Shown: piece by piece, positions 7,410 to 17,247 of the stretch
Layout: each line of letters begins with the position of its first letter
Position numbering within the stretch: position 1 is the stretch's first letter
Assembly (NCBI RefSeq): GCF_030380815.1
Contig: NZ_JAUDUY010000001.1
Span: 1-64,000, forward strand
DNA length: 64,000 bases
From: Robiginitalea aurantiaca
GTDB taxonomy: Bacteria > Bacteroidota > Bacteroidia > Flavobacteriales > Flavobacteriaceae
Direction: 5' to 3'
The notes under the pieces: generated by a model
Told to the model about the DNA's origin: nothing
What the model saw: the letters and a program-made list of their open reading frames with translations, nothing else
Databases searched by the model: none
Made by a program: the position numbers and the translations under genes

Positions 7410-8402
7410 TTAAGCGAAAACGTGGTCGGAAAAGGCCTCCATCGCCTGGTCGAATGCCTCAAAGACATCTGCAGCGTCGTCGCTGGTGACCATTTTCATC
7501 CGGTAGGGTTTGAAGTTTGGAATCCCTTTAAAGTAGTTGGAATAGTGCCGTCGGGTTTCCAGCACGCCAAGGGTCTCGCCTTTCCAGTCAATAGACATCT
7601 GCAAGTGCCTCCGCGCAGCGGTTACCCGTTGTTCCATGGTGGGTGGCGGCAAATGTTCGCCGGTTTTAAAAAAGTGTTTTACCTCTTTGAAAAACCAGGG
7701 ATATCCTATGGCGGCCCGCCCGATCATCGCCCCGTCAAGCCCATAGTCATCGCGCATCCGCATGGCAGCCTCCGGGCTGTTGACATCCCCATTCCCGAAA
7801 ACGGGAATATGCATCCTGGGGTTGTTCTTAACCTCGGCAATCGGTTTCCAGTCCGCCTCCCCTTTGTACATCTGCACCCGGGTACGCCCGTGAATGGAAA
7901 TAGCCTGTATGCCCACGTCCTGCAAGCGTTCAGCCACCTCTACGATCTTAATGGAATCGCTGTCCCACCCCAATCGGGTTTTGACCGTAACAGGCAGATG
8001 TGTGCGCTTAACCATGGCCTCAGTCAGCTTGACCATCAGGGGGATGTCTCTCAGGATTCCTGCTCCCGCATTCTTGCAAACCACTTTTTTAACAGGACAT
8101 CCAAAATTGATGTCAATGATATCCGGATTGGTCTCGGTTACAATGTCGATGGCCTGAAGCATCGAATCGAGTTCCGCTCCAAAAATCTGAATGCCCACCG
8201 GGCGTTCTTTCTCGTATATGTCCAATTTGATGACACTCTTGGCGGCATCGCGAATAAGCCCTTCTGAGGAGATGAACTCCGTGTACATTACGTCGGCTCC
8301 CTGTTCTTTGCAAAGGGTGCGGAAAGGGGGGTCACTCACATCCTCCATGGGCGCGAGCAGCAAGGGAAATTCCGGAAGTTCAATACTGCCTATTCTGGGC
8401 AT
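7410..8402 (-). CDS. dusB: tRNA-dihydrouridine synthase (DusB type)
   Basis: This 330-residue flavoenzyme reduces specific uridines in the D-loop of tRNA with NADPH. It starts with the conserved LLAPMEDVSDPPFR. It then has INFGCPVKKVVCKNAGAGIL, where the cysteine in the KNAGAG neighbourhood is the catalytic acid, followed by TVKTRLGWD, SIHGRTR and GNGDV. The TIM barrel and the short helical C-terminal domain are complete. The stop lies four bases from the stop of the convergent permease gene. In the next gene upstream (a beta-barrel receptor, same strand) the stop is 53 bp away, so read-through transcription is possible. Confidence 0.94.
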   Translation of the reverse strand: MPRIGSIELPEFPLLLAPMEDVSDPPFRTLCKEQGADVMYTEFISSEGLIRDAAKSVIKLDIYEKERPVGIQIFGAELDSMLQAIDIVTETNPDIIDINFGCPVKKVVCKNAGAGILRDIPLMVKLTEAMVKRTHLPVTVKTRLGWDSDSIKIVEVAERLQDVGIQAISIHGRTRVQMYKGEADWKPIAEVKNNPRMHIPVFGNGDVNSPEAAMRMRDDYGLDGAMIGRAAIGYPWFFKEVKHFFKTGEHLPPPTMEQRVTAARRHLQMSIDWKGETLGVLETRRHYSNYFKGIPNFKPYRMKMVTSDDAADVFEAFDQAMEAFSDHVFA

Positions 8403-8455
8403 GACTGACGTTTTGGAAGTGCAAAATTACGAATTACCCCGAAACTCCAGTGGGA

Positions 8456-10867
8456 TTACTCATTTTCAATACGTTGGAGCTCGTCCTTATCCAGATCCGA
8501 ATCCCGGTTTTGCAAACGGAAGTTCCCAAATTTATAGGTGAAACCGAGGCGGACGAACTGGGTTTCCGGACGGGCAAAATAGGTGTGGTCCTGATTGGCG
8601 TACCGTGTGGTAAAGGTCGCATTTGCCCTGCCGAGCAAGTCTTCTGCGGTGAGGGAGATAATGGCCCGGTCCTCCCAGAGCGTTTTTCGCAACCCCAGGT
8701 TAAGGGTGATCGTTTCCGACATCACGGAGGCGCCGTCCAAAAACCTGTTCAGATAGAGCAGGCTGACTTCTCCGGTTAAACTACCGTCCTTTGAAAGCGT
8801 CAGGGAATTGTTTAAATACCCGTAAAACCCCGTCACTTTGTTGGTAGCTGTTTCGATGTCGCTCTCTTCCGCAAAAAAGGTGTTGTCTTCGTAAAACACA
8901 GAATTATAGGAGTAGAGATACCAGAAAGGGGTAATCGAGGTGGAAATGGTAAAATCCAGGCCGTAAGAAACGGCGCTCTCTACATTCTGCTTGGTCTGCC
9001 TGAGGGTCAGGTTTTCATTGTCCTGAAAGCTGATGGTGCTCAGGTATCTGCCATTGTCCCGGTAATAAAGATCCACAAAAAAGGTGTCATTCAGGGTCCA
9101 GTTCAGGTTGAATTCGTGGCTGAAGGCAGGCACCAGATTCGGATTCCCCTCAACAAAGTCATTTTCATTCAGGAAGAAACGAAACGGATTCAGGTCGGCA
9201 TAATTTGGGCGGGTCAGCCTCCTGCTGTAGCTAAAAGCCATGCTCTGGTCCTCTGTGAGGTCCCTTGAGACATATAGGGAGGGGAAAAACTCCAGGTAGC
9301 TCTGCAGGTTCACTTCTTCCAGGGTCAGGGACCGGCCTTCGACCTCGGTCTGTTCAGCCCGCAAACCTACCTTCATCGTCCAGGGATCCCAGGTCTTATT
9401 CAGGCTCGCGTAAGCGGCATAAACCTCCTCGTCATAGTTAAAGCGGTCCGAAAGGGCAATATCAAAGGAACGCTGGTTGTCCTCTCCCACAAGGTAATCG
9501 ATCCGGTTCCTCGACCGGATCACCGAGGTCTTAATCCCTGCCTCGAAGCTGCCTGAGGAAATGGGGGTGTAAAAATCTGCCTGGCCCGTAAAGATGTCGA
9601 TGTTCTGTTTGGCATCGGTGTTAAAGAGAAAGTCCCGAAGCAGGACGCCAGCAGGATCGAAGTAACTCGTTAGGCCGTCCTGAGCACTTTTCTCTTCATA
9701 ATAGGTGTAATGCCCGTTTGCCTTAAGCAAGGCTCCCTCCTTTTTAAGTTTGCGGGTGTAGTTCAGGTCGTAAGAGGTATTCACCTGGTCTTCCTTGGTA
9801 TCCTGAAGCGTGTTCAGCGTGGAATCCACGACGCCCTGGCCGTTGCGCATCACGGTTTCAATTTGGTAACCATAGGTCTTATTCGGGGAAAACGTGAGGT
9901 TGGAGGTAAAGTTTAGCTGATCCCGGTCGGAAATGTCGTAATCCAGGATGAGGTTGAGCTGCTGTGCCTGTGTGCGGGAGGTCCGGTCTGTATCCGTCTT
10001 CCAGCGCGAAAACACCGTGTTCTGGTCATCGATAAAATTGATGTTGTTTTCAGATTCTCTGAATTCCTTCCTTGGACTTATGGAGTAATTCGCAAAAACC
10101 CCGAATTTGCCTGATTTGTAGTAATGGCTGGTCCCAAAAGCATACTTGGGGAAAACAGCCTGAATGTATTGTGCCCGGACGCTCCCTTTATACCCGGGGA
10201 CGATATTCTGCCGGGTTCGGATGTTGAGCACCGGCCCGTCAGCAGCCTCAAAACTCGCCGGGGGAACCGGGATAACTTCTACTGCGGAAATGACATTGCC
10301 ATCGAGGCCTTTGAGGAGGTCGAGTATTTCGGCCTGCGACAACTGGACCTTCCGGTCGTTTATATAGACTGTGGCACTCTGCCCGCGAATCTCCAGGTTG
10401 TCCTGTACGGGAATTACCCCGGGGGCATTTCTAAGGATGTCCCATGTACTCCCTTCACTTATAACGGTGTTTTCAACCTTGAAAACCACCCTGTCGGACA
10501 GGCGCTCAACTGTGGGTCGCTGTCCCGTAACGACAACTTCATCCAGTTCCGTCCCGTCTTCTTCCATGATCAGGGCGCCTATTCGGATGTCGCCCTGCAC
10601 TTCCAGTGGGACCAGTACGGACTGATATCCAAAATAGGTGGCCTTTAAAAAATAGAGGTCCGGAGCGATGTTTTTGAGGGTGAAACGGCCCAGGTCATCT
10701 GCGGAAGTGCCTTTCACCTGTACACTGTCCGATGCCCTTAAAAGCAGGACATTGGCCAGGGGAAGCCCAATCCCGTCCGTATCCTTTACGGATCCTGAGA
10801 TTTGAAAGCTTTGGCTGGTCAGCAGCAGGGGGAACAACCCAACGATAAGTAGGATTTTGAGCTTCAC
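8456..10867 (-). CDS. TonB-receptor-like outer membrane beta-barrel protein
   Basis: This protein of about 803 residues has a signal peptide (KLKILLIVGLFPLLLTSQS). An N-terminal CarboxypepD_reg-like beta-sandwich follows (ISGSVKDTDGIGLPLANVLLL...FTLKNIAPDLYFLKATYFGY). Next comes a plug-like domain (ELDEVVVTGQRPTVERLSDR...IRGQSATVYINDRKV), then a large barrel of alternating aromatic strands. This is the layout of the Bacteroidota 'outer membrane beta-barrel family' related to TonB-dependent receptors. The ligand is unknown. I place the start at the GTG at 10867, because it puts the signal peptide at the very N-terminus. An ATG at 10963 would add 32 residues that look unlike an export signal. 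No SusD partner is adjacent, so it is not a classic polysaccharide-utilisation pair. Confidence 0.88.
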   Translation of the reverse strand: MKLKILLIVGLFPLLLTSQSFQISGSVKDTDGIGLPLANVLLLRASDSVQVKGTSADDLGRFTLKNIAPDLYFLKATYFGYQSVLVPLEVQGDIRIGALIMEEDGTELDEVVVTGQRPTVERLSDRVVFKVENTVISEGSTWDILRNAPGVIPVQDNLEIRGQSATVYINDRKVQLSQAEILDLLKGLDGNVISAVEVIPVPPASFEAADGPVLNIRTRQNIVPGYKGSVRAQYIQAVFPKYAFGTSHYYKSGKFGVFANYSISPRKEFRESENNINFIDDQNTVFSRWKTDTDRTSRTQAQQLNLILDYDISDRDQLNFTSNLTFSPNKTYGYQIETVMRNGQGVVDSTLNTLQDTKEDQVNTSYDLNYTRKLKKEGALLKANGHYTYYEEKSAQDGLTSYFDPAGVLLRDFLFNTDAKQNIDIFTGQADFYTPISSGSFEAGIKTSVIRSRNRIDYLVGEDNQRSFDIALSDRFNYDEEVYAAYASLNKTWDPWTMKVGLRAEQTEVEGRSLTLEEVNLQSYLEFFPSLYVSRDLTEDQSMAFSYSRRLTRPNYADLNPFRFFLNENDFVEGNPNLVPAFSHEFNLNWTLNDTFFVDLYYRDNGRYLSTISFQDNENLTLRQTKQNVESAVSYGLDFTISTSITPFWYLYSYNSVFYEDNTFFAEESDIETATNKVTGFYGYLNNSLTLSKDGSLTGEVSLLYLNRFLDGASVMSETITLNLGLRKTLWEDRAIISLTAEDLLGRANATFTTRYANQDHTYFARPETQFVRLGFTYKFGNFRLQNRDSDLDKDELQRIENE

Positions 10868-11017
10868 GTTTTGAATGGCCAGAGCTAAATCTATAACATT
10901 TTTCCTACAAAAGTCCCGGCGGTGCTTACAATTGTGCCTCACAGGAAAACGCAATATACACATCAGCAGCGCGCGGCATTCTGATTTTCAAGCCCTGCCG
11001 GGAAGGCCTGTCAGGTC

Positions 11018-12247
11018 TTAAAATACAATCCTGGCGCTTACTTTCTCCCCATCCCGCTCCACCACAACGGTGGTTTCATCCCCGGATTCGAAGACGGAAA
11101 GTGCACGCATATAGCTCATCATGTCCACGACAGTACTGTCGCCCATCTGTATGACCACGTCCCCTTTCTTAAGGCCGGCCTTCTGGGCGGGCTTGTCTTC
11201 ACTGACACCATCGATGCGCATCCCTTCCCCGGAGAACAGGTAATCCGGGATCACCCCCAAGGCAACCTTAAAACGGGGAACTTCCTCGCTTTCATTTTTT
11301 GTGGTTCTAAAGGCAACCTCTTCCTGTTTTTCCATGGCCTTTGCCAGGTCCAGGATGTAGGTGGCGATCAAATCCATCCCTTCATAATTCAGGAGCTCGG
11401 CATCATCCGAGGGTTTGTGATAGTCTTCGTGTTGCCCGGTGAAGAAGTGCAGAACAGGAATGTCCTGCAGGTAAAAGGAAGTGTGGTCTGAGGGGCCCAC
11501 TCCGGACTCACTCAGCACGAGTTCAAAGCCCGGGTTCAGGCTATTGAGTAGTTGACTCCAGACCGGGGTAGTCCCTGTACCGCTTACCGACAGCGTTTTC
11601 TCGTCCCTGAGGCGGCCCACCATGTCCAGATTGATCATATAGGGCACTTCCTCCAGATTGAGCTCCGGATTTTTGGCGAAATAGTTGGAACCTAAAAGAC
11701 CCATTTCCTCCCCGGAGAAGAAGATGATCAGGTAATTATCCCTGGCCTCCGGCCACTCTTTGAGCATTTTTGCCAGCTTCAGGAGTACCGCTACCCCACT
11801 GGCGTTGTCGTCGGCACCATTGTGGATTGCAGGCTCACCCCTGTAGAGCGAACCTTCCCCGCCCAAGCCTAAATGGTCAAAATGGGCGCCGAGGATTACC
11901 GTGCGTTTTCCGCCGTTGTCAATCAGGCCGAGTACATTCTGGGCGTTCAGGCTGCTGTCGCTAACTGATCCGAATTCAATCTCAGAATGCGGATCGCGCC
12001 TCGGTTTAAAGCTGAATTCCTGGTCGAAGTCCCCTTCTGAAGTAATGGGTTTTAATCCTAGGGCCTTAATTCGTCCCTCCAGGTATTCGGCGGCCATTTG
12101 CGCGCCTTCGCTGCCCGTTTCACGCCCTTTCAATGAATCACTGGCCAAAATACGAACATCCTCCTCCATGGAGATGTTTGGCAATTCCTTATCCTTACAG
12201 GAAAGCCCCAATAAAAGAATTCCCAACAAAAATGTGCTGATCTTCAT
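11018..12247 (-). CDS. M28 family metallopeptidase lipoprotein with C-terminal PDZ domain
   Basis: This 409-residue protein has a lipobox ending at cysteine 17 (LLLGLSC). The M28 aminopeptidase core contains GAHFDHLG (His122, zinc ligand), NGADDNASG (bridging Asp146), the catalytic pair FSGEEMG (Glu180-Glu181), INLDMVG (Asp208) and a late histidine in GQHEDYHKPSDD. These are the ligands of a two-zinc site that removes N-terminal residues from peptides. The last 80 residues form a PDZ domain (DKPAQKAGLKKGDVVIQMGD) that may hold substrates or partners. It is predicted to sit in the periplasm or outer membrane. The gene is divergent from the TolB-like lipoprotein gene with 35 bp between starts, and the two share a symmetrical promoter element. 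Confidence 0.92.
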   Translation of the reverse strand: MKISTFLLGILLLGLSCKDKELPNISMEEDVRILASDSLKGRETGSEGAQMAAEYLEGRIKALGLKPITSEGDFDQEFSFKPRRDPHSEIEFGSVSDSSLNAQNVLGLIDNGGKRTVILGAHFDHLGLGGEGSLYRGEPAIHNGADDNASGVAVLLKLAKMLKEWPEARDNYLIIFFSGEEMGLLGSNYFAKNPELNLEEVPYMINLDMVGRLRDEKTLSVSGTGTTPVWSQLLNSLNPGFELVLSESGVGPSDHTSFYLQDIPVLHFFTGQHEDYHKPSDDAELLNYEGMDLIATYILDLAKAMEKQEEVAFRTTKNESEEVPRFKVALGVIPDYLFSGEGMRIDGVSEDKPAQKAGLKKGDVVIQMGDSTVVDMMSYMRALSVFESGDETTVVVERDGEKVSARIVF

Positions 12248-12257
12248 AACTAGCTTA

Positions 12258-12274
12258 TACTTTTGTCAAAAGTA
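12258..12274. promoter_or_regulatory. Palindromic pair of overlapping -7 promoter boxes for divergent genes
   Basis: The 17 bases TACTTTTGTCAAAAGTA form an inverted repeat with 8-bp arms. Each arm reads TACTTTTG on its own strand, an exact match to the Bacteroidota -7 consensus TAnnTTTG. The plus-strand box lies 18 bp upstream of the ATG at 12283. The minus-strand box lies 19 bp upstream of the ATG at 12247. A TTG -33 element is not evident on either side. Confidence 0.6.
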
Positions 12275-12282
12275 CACAACCT

Positions 12283-13392
12283 ATGAGAATCTTTTATTTT
12301 GTCCTGTTGGGAATACTTCTGACCAATTGTAAAGGCGACCCAAAAACCGGGGAAACCCAGCAGGCCCCTTCAGAAAGCCCTATGGCCAATGCGTCCGACA
12401 CCCTGATATACCCGGGCGAAAAACACTTTTCTTCCATTCGCCAAATAACCTTCGGGGGGGACAATGCCGAGGCGTACTGGAGTTTCGACGACAGCAAGGT
12501 GATTTTTCAATCCAATTATGACGCCTGGGGCGTTAATTGCGATCAGATGTTTTTGATGAACGTTGGCGAGACCTTTTCGGATAAGGCGCCTCCCATGCTG
12601 AGCACAGGCATGGGGAGAACCACCTGTGGCTATTTCCTGCCGGATAACCAGCACATCGTCTATGCTTCAACCCACCTTCGGGACGAAGCCTGTCCGGAAG
12701 TCCCGTTGCGGGAAAACGGTAATTATGTCTGGCCCGTCTACGATTCCTTCGACATTTTTGTGGCGGACCTGGAAGGGAACATCACGGCCCAGCTCACCGA
12801 TGAGCCCGGTTACGATGCAGAGGCAACCGTTTCGCCTCAAGGTGATAAAATCGTTTTTACATCAGACCGCAGCGGGGACCTTGAGCTTTATACCATGAAC
12901 CTGGATGGCAGCGGTGTTAAGCAGATCACGGATGAACTGGGCTACGACGGTGGCGCTTTCTTTTCTCCGGATGGCACCCAAATCATTTTTCGGTCTTCCC
13001 GCCCGAAAACCGATGCAGAAATCGCCGAATACAAAGGCCTGCTGGAGCGCGGCCTGGTGCAACCCACCAATATGGAATTATTCATTTGCAATGCCGATGG
13101 GAGCGAGTTGAGACAACTCACCTACCTGGGCAATGCCAACTGGAGTCCTTTCTTTCATCCGGACGGAGATAAGATTCTCTTCTCCAGTAATTTTGAGGCC
13201 GAAGGCGGATTTCCGTTTAACCTCTATATGATCAATACGGATGGCACCGGCATAGAGCGGGTCACCCACGGAAAGACCTTTGACGCTTTTCCGGTTTTCT
13301 CCAACGACGGCAAACATTTGATTTTTTCCAGCAACCGAAACAACGGGGGTACAAGGGATACCAATTTGTTTATCGCCGAGTGGCAGGATTAA
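12283..13392 (+). CDS. TolB-like beta-propeller (PD40) lipoprotein
   Basis: This 369-residue protein has a lipoprotein signal with cysteine 16 (LLTNC). The body is a run of PD40/WD40-like blades, each with the pattern 'SPDGxxIxFxSxRxG': [57 protein letters not shown] and [18 protein letters not shown]. This is the TolB C-terminal propeller fold without the TolB N-terminal domain. Such proteins are usually periplasmic binding or scaffolding modules; no enzyme motif is present. It is divergent from the M28 peptidase gene and may be co-regulated with it through the shared palindromic promoter. Confidence 0.88.
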   Translation: MRIFYFVLLGILLTNCKGDPKTGETQQAPSESPMANASDTLIYPGEKHFSSIRQITFGGDNAEAYWSFDDSKVIFQSNYDAWGVNCDQMFLMNVGETFSDKAPPMLSTGMGRTTCGYFLPDNQHIVYASTHLRDEACPEVPLRENGNYVWPVYDSFDIFVADLEGNITAQLTDEPGYDAEATVSPQGDKIVFTSDRSGDLELYTMNLDGSGVKQITDELGYDGGAFFSPDGTQIIFRSSRPKTDAEIAEYKGLLERGLVQPTNMELFICNADGSELRQLTYLGNANWSPFFHPDGDKILFSSNFEAEGGFPFNLYMINTDGTGIERVTHGKTFDAFPVFSNDGKHLIFSSNRNNGGTRDTNLFIAEWQD

Positions 13393-13405
13393 GCCGTATT
13401 TCCGC

Positions 13406-13413
13406 TATCTTTG
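13406..13413 (+). promoter_or_regulatory. -7 promoter element of lepA
   Basis: TATCTTTG followed by C matches the strong Bacteroidota -7 box (TAnnTTTG). It lies 16 bp upstream of the lepA ATG at 13430, predicting a leader of about 10 nt. No good TTG is seen 19 bp upstream, so the -33 element is weak. A second TATTTTTG at 13419-13426 is too close to the start codon to serve. Confidence 0.5.
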
Positions 13414-13429
13414 CACCCTATTTTTGCGC

Positions 13430-15226
13430 ATGAAAAACATTCGGAATTTCTGCATTATTGCCCATATCGATCACGGGAAGAGCACCCTTGCCGATCGCTT
13501 GCTCGATGCAACGGGTTCGGTAACGGAACGGGAAAAGCAGGATCAACTGCTGGACAATATGGACCTTGAGCGCGAACGGGGGATAACCATAAAGAGCCAC
13601 GCGATTCAGATGGAATATCCATTTGAAGGTGAAACTTACATCCTTAACCTGATTGACACTCCTGGTCACGTGGACTTTTCCTATGAAGTCTCCCGGTCCA
13701 TTGCGGCCTGTGAAGGCGCCTTACTGGTAGTGGACGCAGCCCAGAGTATTCAGGCGCAAACCATTTCTAACCTGTACCTGGCCCTTGAAAATGACCTGGA
13801 GATCATTCCCGTCCTCAACAAGGTGGACCTGCCGAGTGCAAACCCGGAGGAGGTTACCGATGACATCGTGGAATTACTCGGCTGCCGGCCTGAAGAAGTG
13901 ATTCCCGCCAGCGCCAAAACAGGTATCGGAATCAAAGACATCCTCAAGGCGATAATAGAGCGGATCCCTGCCCCCCAGGGAGATCCTTCAGAGCCCCTTC
14001 GTGCCCTGGTATTCGATTCTGTTTACAATCCCTTCCGCGGGGTGGAGACCTATTTCCGGGTCATCGATGGAGAAATCAGGAAAGGGCAGCGGATTAAGTT
14101 TGTGGCCACTGAGAAAACGTATTCCGCGGACGAAGTGGGAACCCTAAAGCTAAAACAGCATCCAAAGCAAGTGATTTCCACAGGCGATGTGGGCTATTTG
14201 ATTACGGGAATAAAGGATGCTCGCGAAGTGAAGGTGGGGGATACCATTACTGATGCGGCAAATCCGACCCAAAAAATTATTTCAGGCTTTGAAGACGTAA
14301 AGCCTATGGTCTTTGCCGGGATTTATCCTGTAGACACAGAAGATTTTGAAGAGCTCAGGGCTTCTATGGAGAAGCTGCAGCTCAATGACGCCTCCCTGGT
14401 TTTCGCCCCGGAGAGCAGTGCGGCCCTCGGATTCGGATTCCGCTGCGGCTTCCTCGGCATGCTGCATATGGAAATCATTCAGGAGCGCCTGGAACGCGAA
14501 TTCAATATGACGGTAATTACGACCGTCCCCAACGTGAGTTATCACGCGTATTCCAGGAAGAACCCTGATGCCATTATCATCGTTAACAACCCCTCCGACC
14601 TGCCGGACCCTTCCTCCCTGGACCGTGTAGAGGAGCCCTATATCAAGGCTTCGATAATCACCAAAGCTGATTTTGTAGGGAACGTCATGTCGCTTTGTAT
14701 TGAGAAACGCGGACAAATAACGAATCAGACCTATCTCACCCAGGATCGTGTGGAACTGAACTTTGATATGCCCCTGGCGGAAATAGTCTTTGATTTCTAC
14801 GACCGTCTGAAGACCGTGTCCAAGGGATACGCCTCTTTTGATTACGCCCCAATCGGGATGCGGGTTTCCAAACTGGTCCGGGTGGATATCCTGCTCAACG
14901 CCCAGATGGTGGATGCCCTTTCCGCATTGGTGCATGCCGACAATGCCTACCACATCGGTAAAAAAATGTGCGAAAAGCTCAAGGAACTGATCCCGCGTCA
15001 GCAATTTGACATTCCGATACAGGCGGCTATTGGCGCTAAGATCATCTCCAGGGAAACGATTAAAGCCCTGCGTAAAGATGTTACCGCCAAATGCTACGGG
15101 GGGGATATCTCCAGAAAACGAAAGCTGCTCGAAAAGCAAAAGAAGGGAAAGAAGCGGATGCGGCAGGTAGGTAATGTTGAGATCCCGCAACAGGCTTTTA
15201 TGGCTGTTCTCAAGCTAAACGATTAG
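13430..15226 (+). CDS. lepA: Elongation factor 4 (back-translocating GTPase LepA)
   Basis: This 598-residue ribosomal GTPase has the full EF-G-like set. G1 is AHIDHGKST near residue 10, G2 lies in the [12 protein letters not shown] region, G3 is DTPGHVDF, G4 is NKVDLP and G5 is SAKTG. After domains II, III and V comes the LepA-specific C-terminal domain ending near [22 protein letters not shown]4 acts on stalled or mis-translocated ribosomes and in ribosome assembly. I use the ATG at 13430; a TTG two codons upstream also lies in frame but would encode no conserved residue. The gene has its own promoter box and faces the antiporter gene tail to tail with 16 bp between stops. Confidence 0.97.
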   Translation: MKNIRNFCIIAHIDHGKSTLADRLLDATGSVTEREKQDQLLDNMDLERERGITIKSHAIQMEYPFEGETYILNLIDTPGHVDFSYEVSRSIAACEGALLVVDAAQSIQAQTISNLYLALENDLEIIPVLNKVDLPSANPEEVTDDIVELLGCRPEEVIPASAKTGIGIKDILKAIIERIPAPQGDPSEPLRALVFDSVYNPFRGVETYFRVIDGEIRKGQRIKFVATEKTYSADEVGTLKLKQHPKQVISTGDVGYLITGIKDAREVKVGDTITDAANPTQKIISGFEDVKPMVFAGIYPVDTEDFEELRASMEKLQLNDASLVFAPESSAALGFGFRCGFLGMLHMEIIQERLEREFNMTVITTVPNVSYHAYSRKNPDAIIIVNNPSDLPDPSSLDRVEEPYIKASIITKADFVGNVMSLCIEKRGQITNQTYLTQDRVELNFDMPLAEIVFDFYDRLKTVSKGYASFDYAPIGMRVSKLVRVDILLNAQMVDALSALVHADNAYHIGKKMCEKLKELIPRQQFDIPIQAAIGAKIISRETIKALRKDVTAKCYGGDISRKRKLLEKQKKGKKRMRQVGNVEIPQQAFMAVLKLND

Positions 15227-15242
15227 CGCTCCCGGGGTTGAT

Positions 15243-17114
15243 TTAACCAGCCGTTTCCGGAAGCGTCTTCACTTTTGTGTCTTGTTTTTCGCCTTCGCCC
15301 AGGGACCGTCCCATATAGACCAGTTTGTACCCGTCGGTAATCGTTCCCGAATCCCGGAAAAAGGATGGGATAATGTGCAGCTGCCCATCGGGGGACTTTA
15401 TAAACAATTGCACAATGGCATCGTCTGCCCGTGCCTTCTGAGATAATTCCTCGTAATGGGCGTAGTCGCGCAACTCCAATTCGTGAATCGCAGGGTTAAA
15501 TCGAACGGCGTCCATAAACCGAACAAAATCATCGGTAGTTGAAAACAGGCTTTGGTTGTCGTGGCTTTCAGGGCTGTTGATTTCCTCACTGCCCACGATT
15601 CTGAAGGAACCATTTTCCCCAAACTCATCCCTGAACTTTTCGATTGCGTAATTGTTGATGTCCGGGTTGGCAGTCATGGCAATGAGGTATCCCACATCAT
15701 TGAGTTCAATGTTGTCGCCCAGGTTGTCCGAATAAATATTTGCTGAAAAGGCTTCAAGGCCGAGTTTTTTGGCCTTGTCTATATTGCCCTGGTTGCTGTC
15801 GATTAAAACGACATGCCGGTTATTGCGTTTCAGGTACTTCCCGATCAGCCTAGAGGCTTTGGAGGCCCCAATGATCAGGATGCCTTCCGATTTCGTGAGG
15901 AAAACCCCTATAAGTTTGGCGAAGGGGCGGGCCGTGGTGGCATTCAGGAGTACGGTTCCCAGCACGACGGTAAAAACGAGAGGGGTAATAAATTCTGCCC
16001 CGGGCTCCCCCCGGGCTATAAGTTTGGACCCAAACAGAGAGGCAATACCGGCAGCGACGATCCCCCTTGGGCCCACCCAGCTGATAAAGATTTTTTCTGA
16101 AAGGTTTAAATCCGATCCATGGGAACTCAGAAAAACGGCAATAGGCCGTATGAGAAAAACGATAATCGCAAACAGGATGACCGTGTTCCACGAATAGATG
16201 AGCTGCAGGTCTGCCAAATCGATATGGGCCGCAAGCAGGATAAATAAAATTGAAATCAGCAACACACTCAGGGATTCCTTAAAATACAGGAGCTCCTTGA
16301 TGTTCGGCAGGTTGAGGTTGCCCATCACAAGCCCCATTACCACAACGGCAAGCAGACCCGATTCATGTGCGAAAATATCCGACTCGATATAGACCAGCAA
16401 AACCACCGAAAGGGAGACCACATTGAGCAGGTAGTGGGGGATCAAATTCTTTTTTATGGCAAAGGCCAGGCCATGGGCAAATGTGAATCCGAATGTGAAT
16501 CCGAAGAGGAGGATTTTACCAAATTCAATAAGGGCGGTCTGAGTGTATTCCTGCCCCTCTCCAACGCTGATGAACTCAAAGACCAAAACCGCAACCAGGG
16601 CCCCGATAGGGTCTATCAGAATCCCCTCCCATTTAAGGATTGCAGAAACGTCCTTTTTAAGGGGGATATTCCTGAGGATGGGGGTAATTACTGTCGGTCC
16701 GGTTACAATTATCAGCGAACTGAACAGGAATGAAATCTGCCAGCTGAGATCAAAAATAAAATGTGCGGCGATGCCTGCCCCAAAAAAAGTAACTGCCGAC
16801 CCCAGGGTGATCAATTTAGTGATCGTTGGCCCTACATTTTCAACTTCTGAGCGTTTCAGGGTCAGACCTCCCTCAAAAAGGATAATACTTATCGCAAGCG
16901 AAACAAAATGGTAGAGGAGCTCGCCAGGGAATAAGCCGTTTGTGCCGTTGTAAACGGGTTCTATGAGTTTGCTCCCGTCCTTGGTGTACAGGGTTGAGAG
17001 CGGCCCCACAAGGAGTCCTATCAGGATCAAAGGCAATATGGCCGGCAGCTTCATTCTCCAAGCTACCCATTGGGCTACGATCCCCAAGATTACTATACCC
17101 GCCAGTTCAATCAT
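15243..17114 (-). CDS. Na+/H+ (cation:proton) antiporter with C-terminal TrkA-N-like domain
   Basis: This 623-residue protein of the CPA1/NhaP type exchanges cations for protons across the inner membrane. About twelve hydrophobic helices occupy residues 1-400, starting MIELAGIVILGIVAQWVA. They include the GPTVITPILRN and SWVGPRGIVAAGIASL segments typical of NhaP-like carriers. A cytoplasmic Rossmann domain follows (LIIGASKASRLIGKYLKR...VVLIDSNQ), resembling a TrkA-N/RCK nucleotide-sensing module, then a TrkA-C-like tail. I start at the ATG at 17114 because it begins the first helix and a purine-rich AAAGGAAAA lies just upstream. A TTG five codons earlier is also open. The Rossmann tail suggests gating by NAD(H) or another nucleotide, which is an inference from related proteins. 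Confidence 0.9.
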   Translation of the reverse strand: MIELAGIVILGIVAQWVAWRMKLPAILPLILIGLLVGPLSTLYTKDGSKLIEPVYNGTNGLFPGELLYHFVSLAISIILFEGGLTLKRSEVENVGPTITKLITLGSAVTFFGAGIAAHFIFDLSWQISFLFSSLIIVTGPTVITPILRNIPLKKDVSAILKWEGILIDPIGALVAVLVFEFISVGEGQEYTQTALIEFGKILLFGFTFGFTFAHGLAFAIKKNLIPHYLLNVVSLSVVLLVYIESDIFAHESGLLAVVVMGLVMGNLNLPNIKELLYFKESLSVLLISILFILLAAHIDLADLQLIYSWNTVILFAIIVFLIRPIAVFLSSHGSDLNLSEKIFISWVGPRGIVAAGIASLFGSKLIARGEPGAEFITPLVFTVVLGTVLLNATTARPFAKLIGVFLTKSEGILIIGASKASRLIGKYLKRNNRHVVLIDSNQGNIDKAKKLGLEAFSANIYSDNLGDNIELNDVGYLIAMTANPDINNYAIEKFRDEFGENGSFRIVGSEEINSPESHDNQSLFSTTDDFVRFMDAVRFNPAIHELELRDYAHYEELSQKARADDAIVQLFIKSPDGQLHIIPSFFRDSGTITDGYKLVYMGRSLGEGEKQDTKVKTLPETAG

Positions 17115-17247
17115 CCGTTTTCCTTTCAAACAAGGTGAATTTCAAAAATAGGGATTTAAGAACATCCTACCACCCGGAGTTTCAATTGTTTTAAGAATAG
17201 AGGTATCCTTTGGGTGAATTTGTATTTTAGGCCATATTTTATGATTT

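Noticed and set aside
7350-8267. A 305-codon plus-strand frame opposite dusB
   Set aside because: The minus strand clearly encodes DusB with all family motifs; the antisense product has no recognisable domain.
14282-15190. A 302-codon minus-strand frame opposite lepA
   Set aside because: It overlaps the EF4-specific C-terminal part of lepA on the other strand and resembles nothing.
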